From: Aspidiotus rigidus
Lineage: Eukaryota; Arthropoda; Insecta; Hemiptera; Diaspididae
DNA: 64,000 bases
NCBI GenBank assembly: GCA_035079385.1
Contig: JAVHKY010000023.1
Coordinates: 1,922,001-1,986,000, forward strand
Direction of reading: 5' to 3'
Part shown: positions 38,201 through 50,200 of the stretch, one piece after another
How positions within the stretch are numbered: the first letter of the stretch is position 1
How the letters are laid out: every line of letters starts with the position of its first letter
Position numbers and translations under genes: made by a program
Notes under the pieces: model-generated
Told to the model about the DNA's origin: nothing
Seen by the model: only the letters and a program-made list of their open reading frames with translations
Database searches by the model: none

Positions 38201-41200
38201 TGTAATCCACGGGTCGTCTTTCTGTCCTGTTGTCCACCAAATTTAATTCATCTACTGACTCATATGGTGAATTTTTGTCACTGGGTCGCCAGGATGTAAA
38301 AATCATCCGCGAAATTTGGTCGGAAGAGGTGAGATATCATGATAAGAAAGAAAGCTCTCATATAATTATTGGGAGTATGGGGAATTGTTCCGATCTCGAT
38401 GATGATATCATTCAAAAGTATCTGGATGGAATCCCGCCCGTCTCCTCCGTTTGGGTTCCAGAAAAAAAGCTATAGTAAAAGCAAAGACGAATACAGAATG
38501 AGATGGAGTATCAAAATCAAATCGGCACGGAAGGTGTACAGAACTAGAAAGAATCTTTTGTACTCATATTCCCTCGAGTCAGGCTACTTTCCAGAGGGAA
38601 CTGGTGACGCTTAAGTACCTGGCCAGAGTGAATCAGGTCAGGTTGGGTATTGATTTTATGGTTCGAAGGAGGCTTACTAGAAAATTCCTCTACTCCACTA
38701 CCTCCTTCCGCCGGGATTCAGACCTGGTAGATTGGCAAGTTTTCCTTGCAGTTGGGTCGTGTCCTCCGCTCATTTGAATTCCGGGCGGCTTTTTACAATC
38801 CTAATACGGTAAAAAGTTTAGAACTCCATTCCTATGGTCGAAAAGAATGGCCTATATAGCGTAGCCTACAATGATTGCCTTCGAGTCTATAAAGGGTAGA
38901 CTAGCCGCCAGCTCCAAATTAAAGTGGTTGAGCATAAAAAGGCGTACGAGAAATGTAACTTACGTGTGTCAGTCTTTGCCGATCATTTAATCGAAAGTGG
39001 TCACAGGTTCAAAAATGGTCCACAGAGAAAATTCATACGTATTTTGAACGCATGAAAAATCTCGGTTTCAGCTAGGAATTCTCAATAATCCGATTTGTTA
39101 CTTATATAGCTTGCGTTTTTATGGGTCATGATACCGTTTCGATCAGTACGTTTAGAAAAGATGACTACTATGGGTTTTTCTCAGTGTCTTATTTATTGTT
39201 AGTGCAGCATACTGTCTTTCTCCAGTCTGGAAGCTATTCTCAAATTCTTATCCATAAAAAACAGGTTCTCTACACTTTAGGATTGTGAGTTAATAAAACA
39301 GTCTTTGCTAGTTCTCTTCTTTTTTCTTTAAATCTACTAATGAGTTTCCGACATGATAGTAGCCAACCGTTCGACCAAAACTGGAACTTTTGTGGAAATT
39401 TTTGTCGGAAATTTTACGAGATCGAGATATTTTTATTAACTTTATTTTTACGGCTCACGTCTAGGAAACGCTTCACTCTCATGAGTCACAAAAATATCGG
39501 AATGATATTATTACTCACGAGTCTCTTAACCGTATGAGATTTTTCAAGTTCTCGTACAATATAACGGAATAACTTCGTTTCGAGACTACTTCGCAGCCAC
39601 GGGAAGTAGGTTGAAAATGGATCGAGAATGATCGAAAGAGGATTCCTCGTTTTCTTGATCAAAACAATATTTCCTATTAATCAGCTTGAGTATGAAAAAG
39701 AATTAACGTATCGATAACTCTCGAGGTAAGGTTTCAATTTTTTAAATAAATTTGTTTCAAAAACAAAAAAAGCATTAACCGTCAAAATAACAATCAAAAG
39801 ATACTGGTGTGACTCACAGCGTAGGAAAACCCGCATCTCCAAATTGATAATTGAACGCTTCCTGCCTTCTACAAATACTCATCAGCAGGTCCATGTCCCC
39901 ATCTCCCGATCTCGATTCTTGGGGTAGGAGTGAGTGGATTCGTTTGTGCTGGTCTCCTTTCGCTCCAACCTTATGAGGGGACTGTAAACATGCCATTCCC
40001 TGTCCTATTCAATTTTTGGCAGGCTGAATAGCGTGTGCTACTTTCTTTCTTGTTTTATGCCCTCGATTTTTTTTCCCATTGTGGACACCCCTTTGTTCTC
40101 CAATCTTTGGAGAAAGGAGAGCGGAGAGACATGCGTTTTGAATGGAATCTTTAGTGCTACATTTGTTCTCGTATTCTTGTCCTCCATTGTAAGCTCACAG
40201 TGAGAGATCGATTGCGACTCCCAACCAAAAACTTGGAAAAATGTCGACTCTCAAGCTATACCGTGGAATTAATACGATTTGCCAAGTTATGGCCAGACAC
40301 ACCGAAGGGAGGTGTACTCAAAAGAGAAAAACGGGGAGTAAATTGCTATAGCCACAGAAACATGAAAAAAAAAAAATCTGACGCAGCCAAATGAATGAAG
40401 ATCATGTCTCACGTCTTTCTCAGTAGCTAGTGTCTTTTGGGGAGCTCACTCGCGGATTTAGCATAGGTCCAGTTTAGAACATTTCAAAATAATAGCTTTT
40501 GGTGAGCTCACTTGTAGCCTTCATGGTCTAGTATAAGTCTCGCTTACAATATTTTAAGCTAGTGGCTTTTGGTGAGCTCGCTCGCCTTAGTCTGGTATAG
40601 GTCCAGTTTCGAATATTTCAAGATAATACCTTTTGGAAAGCTCACTCGCTTCGCTCGTTTGCTCCCTTCCTTCTTCTAGTATAAGTCTACTATAGAAAAT
40701 TTCAAGCTAATAACTTTTGGGGGTCACTAGTGGCTCATGGGGGGCTCACTCACTACGCCTATGAAATGTATTGCACGGATAAAAAAATCTTTATTGCATA
40801 CAAGCTACATTCACTACAGAAGAGACGTTGATACTTCTGTTTTATTGTAATAGTAACGCTTGCTTCGCTTTGGAGGGGTGGTCGCGCTTAGTTTTTTGAT
40901 CTAAGGGGATGTTTTTAGCTTCCTGGGGGACGGTTCAAAGTTTCAATCGAATTTGCATGCCAATAAAGTGTTTCAAGAAGAACGGGCGAGTACATTCACA
41001 CCCATATGAGAAGTGCAGTCACCCTTGTGCGCCACATGCTGTAATGTTCCCGCTTGAATGTAACAAAGGATGTCCATTTACCACTGAGTTTCATATATTC
41101 CTTTTTTAATCGGGCGGTGAGTGGCTTACTGAGATTTGAAGATCCGATGAAGTACAACAACCCCTCCTCGTCATCGTCCATTTGGAATACTGGTTTGTTT

Positions 41201-44200
41201 AAGAGAGCCCAATGGTACAACTTCGTCCACATGCTCAGGGACATGGAAGGAGTTTTCGCAAATGGTACAAAATTTGTGCACGCAGGATCATGGCAGTTGA
41301 ACCAGTTCCTTACCAACTCGCATACTTTCCCAACAAATTAATTTAGCATCCTTGCATCTTCACAATGATTTCTTTTTCATTTTTTTTTTTAATTTTCATT
41401 TTAACTGTCTGTAGGGCATCCACAAATGAGTATCAAACCAAAAACACTCGGAATACATTGAAGTAAACAAATAAATGAAGTAAGTAGTGCACACATTTTC
41501 CAATAGGTTGTGCACTCAAGACCAAAAACACTGGAAATTCTATAAAACAAACAAATACACGAAGTAAGTAGTGCACACATCCTCATATAAGTTGTGCACT
41601 CAAGATCCAAAACACTAGGAATCCTACAAAATGGACAAATACACGAAGTAAGTAGTGCACACATCTTGATACAAGTTGTGCCCACAGAATCAAAACACTC
41701 AAAATCCATTGAAACAGACAAATATACCATGTAAGTAGTGCGCACATTGCCATATAGTGCACACATGAGAACATACAGAAAAATGTGCAATCCATATTTA
41801 ATTCATTAAACTATAATATATCAAGCAAGTAAAAGGAAGAAGACAATGGAATGCTTTGGTTACTAACAAGTCAGCATAAGTTTCCACACCATGACATCCC
41901 AAGGCAGCATTCCACCATCACCATAATATATTCCATACAGACATTACAATATTAATACATATTAATGCAATTAACAAACATAAGTTTTCAAATAATTTAC
42001 AACGGCTAAGCCCAACCGCTTCTGAATAAATCCAAGTTAAGACTACGTGGTACCTGCCTTCATAATAACAAACGTCGCGAGAAGAGTCAAAATTAACATA
42101 CCACTTGATACGGGCAGCGTGAAAAGCTTCCTGAAAATCGAAAGGAAGCTCCAAAGGGACCTGAAGATTAGACTCCATCAAAAACCTTGATTGCCAAAAA
42201 GGGCCTGCGAAAAGGAAGAGTGGAATTGGCAAATCACAGGAAGAATCGGAAGTGCAATTATTGTCGAAATGATGAACACTTGAATACAAGTCAATAATGA
42301 AACGCTCGCGGCTATTGCACTGACCCAAATAACTACCGCGCATCCCCTTGGCATCATACTTCTTCCAAATCATCTTATTCTGATAACAAACCTCAGTATT
42401 TGACTAACCAGTGAAGATCTCGCAACAATGCTCGAAATCCAATGCATTAACCAACTGACTCGACTGACTCCTCTGGGATGGAACAACTGGGAAAACACCT
42501 CCATCAACAGTCATACCTCACTCATAAGGAGTTTGAGGTTCACTATGGGGAGGCAGTCTCTACTGTCAAGCCCATCCTGGCTGGAGTTCCCCACAATAAA
42601 TGCAGCAAAATTATCTTCTTTTGAAATACAGGTTGTGTGCCAGTCTTGGCGTGCAATTATGGCGTTTGTCATGGTTTCAACATCGTGGTTTCCTGCGTTT
42701 CTCGTTTGAAATCGTTAAGAAAGCCGTCGTTTTTTTTTTTACAAGCTCGCCATGTCACCTACCCCGAGCTGATAACCCTCAGAGTAGTTGAAAAGCTCGG
42801 AAGATGAGAAAAAGATTCGTGTTCAACCAGATTTTTTACTCCCCTTCGAAGTTATATAATTAGTTTTAGCTGTTGAAAAGCTTCTCTTCGGTCAAGGTGA
42901 ACGTAATTTGCATTAAAATCGAAATAATGATGAATTATTTTTTGGAACTTGAGATATTACAGGCAGACGACCTCATCAAAACCCGGAAATTTTTCAGAGG
43001 AATGAATGACAACTGCCTCACACGCTAGGGTTGCAGCTTCCAACATCATCAAAACGAGGAGTACTTTGTACGTTCTCTCCATCCTCCCACGGGTTCTCCT
43101 TTCCTTATTATTATTCCCAGCGTAAAATCGAACGAAGACTGAATCATAAAATGATACGAATTACATAATTAATCACTCGCGCCGTACATTTCCGATGGCG
43201 GCCTTGAATCGAGTTATAAATTCGTGCAGGATTACGAACTCAATAATATTCTACTGCATTCACACTTACGTCAATTATACAATCGCGTCAAAAATGCAAA
43301 GACAGTTCTATTGGAACTCTGGGAGATACGTAATTCAACAATACAAATCGATTTTCACCAATTTATACTCGTATTCGTCGCCCGTATGTACGGCTAATCA
43401 AGTTGTCAGCCACACTATTTGGTGGTCTAACGCACGCTGTACATAGTTATCAAATCAGCGACACGTATGGCCCTGGAATACGCAAACGTTACAGAATCGA
43501 AAGGTCAAGGTTGGACTCCGGAGGAAAATTCTGAACTTCGAAAACTTCGTATGTCCGTTTCGCTAAAAGTCGTTCACCCGCGTCGCGGCGACGGAGCGCC
43601 GATTTTAAAATATTTCTCGCGTTTCACGTAAATAAAAATAATTCGAATACGAAATATTATACTCGTATATTCTAGCGACGGCGTCGTGAAATTATAATGT
43701 CATCATTGTGCGGTATTTCTTCCCGTCTGATACCAGTTACTATTGCGCAGACCGTAAAGATTGTAAACAAAATTAAGAACGATATGTCTACATTACCGAC
43801 GAATCTCGACGAGATAATAGAGAAATAATCTGGGTTAGGATGGAAAATAAAAGTGCACAATTACTGGTACATGTGTATACAATGAACGACCTTCGCCCAG
43901 TACACGAATTATTATTTTTCGCGTACGTAACTTTAAAAATCGTCAGTTCATGGTTTCCGTTTCCCCACCTTTTACAGACTATCAATCGGAAATCTGTCGA
44001 TTGATGGAACGAGATTCCGCATTTTCGTCCAGTACAAGGTTATCAAACTGTTTTCGAATGATTCACGCTTTGAAATGATTTTATCAAAAAAATATGAGAG
44101 TAATTATTACGACTGCCTACGCAACGAATTTTTCGGAAGAATGTATTTTAGATGTGAAATCCCCGTCGTTCTCAACAGCCCCGCAGAAATCCCCTCAACT

Positions 44201-47200
44201 CCATGAGCAGTGATGACGCAAGTCGTAGTTATGATCAAAATATAGAAGCGAATGAAAAACAAACTAGGTCAAATTTTTCCACAATTTTTTGATAATTTCG
44301 AACGAATTTATAGAAATTGTCAAAGTCTATAGTCTGAAAAATACTTACAACATTCCAAATATAATTTTTGAAAACATATAGCTTCTTTAAGGAACAATAA
44401 AGAGGAATACTCCGACGTGGAGTAAAAAAATGCAAACCGCAGAAAAAATGAAAATACGACGAGCGCTTTCGGTTAAACAACCATCTTCGAGCCTGAAATG
44501 AAAGCAACTGACGAACAAGAGAGAAGAACGAGGTATTAAGATCGTCCAAACGAGAAATCACGGTGTGAGTCATAAACAAGTTCGATCAGGCCATCTTCCG
44601 GAATATACGAATTAAGAACAGTGATACCGTCAGTGTTGAGATGACGAATTATCTCTATATTCTCGAGGGCGATACGCTTACGGTAGGAATTCTCCTTATG
44701 GAGGAGCTTTTCGGATCCCTCACGGAAGCTGTGGCCACTGTTTATTAAGTGATCGGCGAAAGCTGACTCCCCCAAGTGTCCCTTCTTCCAAGACTTCAGG
44801 TGCTCAGCTACTCGAACTTTCATTTGGCGGCTGGTCTCACCAATATAAAAGCCTCCACAATCCTCACACTCCAACTTATACACACCACTCCTCTCATCAA
44901 CAGGTATGGGGTCCTTCAGTCTCACAAACAACCTCTTGACTGTGGTAGGGTTGTAAAACGCGGGTCTGAAGCCAAACGGGCGAAGGGCCCGACCCAATTG
45001 CTGGGAGAACTTCCCCAAGAAAGGGAGACTGATCCAACGCAAACGGCGATCACGGATCGTGTCTCGGGGGAGGGAGGTGGTGGAATCCAGGAGGCCCCTC
45101 GTAACTTTCCTCCGAACCATCACGTCAACATCAACATTGACCCCATTCACTCTGGCCAGGTGTTTTATTGTGATTAACTCTTTCTTGAAGGCAGACTGAC
45201 TCAAAGGAATACGAGTCAGTCTGTGAACTAGGCTATGAAAAGCAGCCATCTTGTGAGCAACAGGACCGAACGAACCACCGTGGACTAAAACATCGGTCGT
45301 AGTATCTTTCCTGTAAATTCCAAACTTATGGATACCGTCTATTATAGAGATCGATAAATCCAAAAAGTTAATGGAAAATACCCCTATTTCCAACGTAAAT
45401 TTGATGGAAGGGTACCAGGAATTGAGAAACCTCAGAAACTCACCAAGGAGATCTGGGTGACCAGTCCAGGTACATAGAACGTCATCAACGTACCTGTGCC
45501 AATAATGAATATGATTAAGTAACACCTGGTTCGAGGAAAAGAGGTCAAGTAGGTGTGTCATCAACAGGAGTGAGGCTGTTATCAAAACTCCTGCTTTGAA
45601 AAAAGCCCTCCTCGTTCCTAACCCCACACCCCCCCTCTTGTACGGGCTGCCTAAAGTGCATAAGAACAATACCCCGATGCGACCCGTTGTTTCTTTCGTT
45701 TCCTCTCCTACCTACCTCCTTGCTAAATTCCTTGACCGTTGGTTCAAAAATCGTATTGATTTTGAATCCCCTCATTCGGTCTTGAATTCGGCCTCTTTAA
45801 CTGACGTCCTCAAGGATGTAAGCCTTCCCCCGGGAACGACCATCTGCTCGTTTGATGTTGTTGGTTTCTTCCCGAATATTCCTAAGGCTGTACTATCCAG
45901 CGTATGGGTGAGCTACTCGTCAAAGCCAACATTCCTCATAATGAGCTTCACGAATTCTTCGATCTTCTTAATACTTGCTGGTCCCCTAACTATTGTAAAT
46001 TTGAAGGGAAATTTTTCGAGTTCCCTGACGAAGTAGGGATCCCCATTGGATCACCACTAGGCTCTCTCATATCCGAAATCTTCATGTCTAAGTTTGAACT
46101 TGACCTCTTTTCCTCGAACCAGGTGTTACTTAATCATATTCATTATTGGCACAGGTACGTTGATGACGTTCTATGTACCTGGACTGGTCACCCAGATCTC
46201 CTTGGTGAGTTTCTGAGGTTTCTCAATTCCTGGTACCCTTCCATCAAATTTACGTTGGAAATAGGGGTATTTTCCATTAACTTTTTGGATTTATCGATCT
46301 CTATAATAGACGGTATCCATAAGTTTGGAATTTACAGGAAAGATACTACGACCGATGTTTTAGTCCGCGGTGGTTCGTTCGGTCCTGTTGCTCACAAGAT
46401 GGCTGCTTTTCATAGCCTAGTTCACAGACTGACTCGTATTCCTTTGAGTCAGTCTGCCTTCAAGAAAGAGTTAATCACAATAAAACACCTGGCCAGAGTG
46501 AATGGGGTCAATGTTGATGTTGACGTGATGGTTCGGAGGAAAGTTACGAGGGGCCTCCTGGATTCCACCACCTCCCTCCCCCGAGACACGATCCGTGATC
46601 GCCGTTTGCGTTGGATCAGTCTCCCTTTCTTGGGGAAGTTCTCCCAGCAATTGGGTCGGGCCCTTCGCCCGTTTGGCTTCAGACCCGCGTTTTACAACCC
46701 TACCACAGTCAAGAGGTTGTTTGTGAGACTGAAGGACCCCATACCTGTTGATGAGAGGAGTGGTGTGTATAAGTTGGAGTGTGAGGATTGTGGAGGCTTT
46801 TATATTGGTGAGACCAGCCGCCAAATGAAAGTTCGAGTAGCTGAGCACCTGAAGTCTTGGAAGAAGGGACACTTGGGGGAGTCAGCTTTCGCCGATCACT
46901 TAATAAACAGTGGCCACAGCTTCCGTGAGGGATCCGAAAAGCTCCTCCATAAGGAGAATTCCTACCGTAAGCGTATCGCCCTCGAGAATATAGAGATAAT
47001 TCGTCATCTCAACACTGACGGTATCACTGTTCTTAATTCGTATATTCCGGAAGATGGCCTGATCGAACTTGTTTATGACTCACACCGTGATTTCTCGTTT
47101 GGACGATCTTAATACCTCGTTCTTCTCTCTTGTTCGTCAGTTGCTTTCATTTCAGGCTCGAAGATGGTTGTTTAACCGAAAGCGCTCGTCGTATTTTCAT

Positions 47201-50200
47201 TTTTTCTGCGGTTTGCATTTTTTTACTCCACGTCGGAGTATTCCTCTTTATTGTTTAGTATGGATAGCCGTAACTTAAAGGAACGGATTCGTGTTCTTTA
47301 AGGAAGTTAATCGAGGAACGCTGGGAATCTGTTCTATGGGTTGAATTAGTTCTAGTATTGAGAATTCAATTCAACTGTCTAGGGTCGGAGTGCGGGGGAA
47401 AGGGTGATGGAATCCTGGCATTTCCGAGTAATCTTCCTTTGAACCGTAAGATCAATATTAAGGTTGACCTTATTCACTCTGGCCAAGTGCTTTATAGTCA
47501 ACAGTTCCTTGTAGAAGGCGGACTGACTCAACGGAATACTGGTCAGCCGATAGATTAAGCCATTAGAAGTTGCGGGCGACAGGGAAAAAGATTTGCTGTG
47601 GACAGTAATATCGGTCGAAGTATCTTTCCTGTAAATGGCGAAGTCATGGACGACGTCCCTATCAGAGATCGTCAAATCCAAGTAATTAGTAGATGAATTT
47701 GTTCCCCTAGTTTTCTTCTCTTTGTGCGATTCTCCACATGTATGACTTCAATATTCCCTCTCCATTGTGGTGTTCTTCGTTACAGTGTTTACCAAACAGT
47801 GACTTGCCATCTTTCATTTTTCCTAATCTCAAACTTTCTCCCTGTCTCACCGATGTAAATGCCTTCGCACTGCTCACAACTGAGCTTGTACACTCCACTC
47901 AAGCTTTCCAATTCAAGAAGCCTAGATCTAGTATGAGGCTAGAATAAAGAAGGCCTAGACCTACTATAAGTCTAGTATAATATAGTTCGAGAGTTTAAAT
48001 TTTTCCAAGTCTCCCTTCTATCATATATAGCTCGAGAGTCGAAATTTCTTCAAGTCCCCCTTCTATCATGTGTAAGTAGATATCTCTTATATAGTCTACT
48101 CCACTTTAAACAGGAAACCTGTTCTATAGGGGGCTTTTTGAGAAATTTGCCGTTCGCCGACCGCCGTCCAGCAAAAAACTTGGAAAAATTTCGACTCTCG
48201 AGCTATAGGAAAGGGACTTGGAAAAGAAGAAATCGATTCAAGTATGCCTAAATTTTCTGGCGTAGCCAAATGAATAAAGTTCATGTTTCATGTCTTTTCC
48301 GGCTGTTTAAATTTTACTCAGCCTTCCTCTCGCCATGACTCGTACTCATATTTCATCAGATTGTGTTCGCCCCTTTTACAAAAAAAGTGCCGAACGCCGA
48401 GGAATCCGGTCTCTACTTATGATGAAGATGAAATTATGCTTATTTGTTACAAGTGTAAAGAAGAAACTAGATATTTTAAGAGGCCTTATGGACATCATCA
48501 ATGCACAATATGTGGGGAATATACAAAGTAAAATGACTCAAGTTCTTCCACCAGCTCATTATTTTGTTTTCAAATGTTTATTTACAATTAATGTTTAAAA
48601 AACATCTTTTTGTTTAATGCATTATTTTCATGGTTCAATTTAAAAAATTTATTCTGTGTAAATGGAGGTTGTTGAGAAAGGTTCTGAAATTGTCATACCA
48701 AGCTATGAAAATCCAATTGATAAATTAAATTCTACATTCAGAACTTTCATGGTTATTTGATGGATGATGACATTGAAAGTTTACCAAAATCTAAAAGAGG
48801 GCAGTATAGTAAGATGATAATAAATATTGTAACACTTTTGAGTGACTCATCAAGAATGGTGGAAAGGGATGTGAAATATTCTGATCTTCCCATTGATGAT
48901 TTAAAACTCCAATATATTGTCACATTATATTTTTATCCCACCAAAAAATGTCATATGGGATAGTAATGTTCTATCGTGCATTGATGGCCGTCCTCTCGGG
49001 TACTGGTTGTCGTTCTATCAGCTACTGCTCGCCGGCGCTCTGTCGGCAAAACAGAACAGTCAATTCCAGGTCGATAAAAAATTTATGAGGTATTGACTTG
49101 AAATCGACATTGACGTGAGGTCGATTTCGACAATATAATTTTGATCAAGTATTTCAGTAAAGTAAATTTGCGCTTAACTTGACGTTGATTCAAGATTAAG
49201 GGTCCACATGGTTCATTGGGAGGGTATTAATGAGCGGTAACAATTTCTAAAGAATTACAAAACCCTCGAAGTATCTTCTTCCCAAATATAGTTGTAGCAT
49301 CGTATTTCAGACCTTTTATTTAAAATTTGAAACAATGTCCTTATCAGCGATTAACTCGATAATATCGTTTAATAAGAATTTTCATTTTTGCTTGCAGTTA
49401 TTCAAAAGACTGAAACACGAATACCCCAAATTCTACCATAAAGTCTCCGTTATGAACGGAAATTTGGAATCACCAGCAGTTGGACTTTCTCCAGAAGACC
49501 GACAAAAAATCGAAGAAGAAGTTAATATCGTTTTTCACGGTGCTGCTACAGTCCGTTTTGACGAGAAAATAGACATCGCGCTCGGTATCAACGTACTAGG
49601 GACTAAAGAGATGATCAAATTAGCGAGAAGAATAAAAAATTTGAAGGTAGGTACGATATAAATCATTCATTTTTATTTTCACATTTTCTATTTCTGTTCT
49701 TCTTATAGATAGTTTTTGAAATGTAAGGTAATCTAGTAGATAAGACATGTATGTTCTGGCGCACTTACTTGTTTCTCTAAATTAATGAACGATTTTCCCA
49801 TTTTTGCACCTCTCAAAAAACCTAAAAATCTTCCATTCGACCTGTCTATTTTTGACGCTTATCTTCGGATAGGTAATAATGAGCCGCTAAAGACCCATTA
49901 AAGTTTCATAAATTGATCTTGTTCTAGTAACAGGATCTTTAAAATACCTATGGTATAATATTGTCAAAATCAAATTCATTTTCATCAACAATAGAATCTT
50001 TGTAGACTTCCATTTACATAGAATAATTTTTTTTATAAATATAAAAAATCTTATTCTAAAATCAAGGTTTCATCTGTGAGAATGTGAGGATTCTGTTAGT
50101 TCTGTTACAATTCTGTTAAAATTGTGTCACTTCAGGTATCATTTTGTAAGAATACTGTTATTATGTGTGTAAAATACTGTGAGGATTCTGCTGTTGAGAT

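Noticed and set aside
41405..41770. Regularly spaced repeats considered as a CRISPR-like array
   Set aside because: The unit is a continuous 84-bp tandem repeat without unique spacers, in a eukaryotic intron.
41401..41790. Open frame with a 28-residue repeat, considered as a repeat protein
   Set aside because: It follows the 84-bp minisatellite exactly. The open frame is explained by a repeat length divisible by three.
44776..45177. 133-residue plus-strand open frame and its twin at 46471-46872 minus
   Set aside because: Both are antisense shadows of the Penelope-like coding arms, identical only because the arms are inverted copies.
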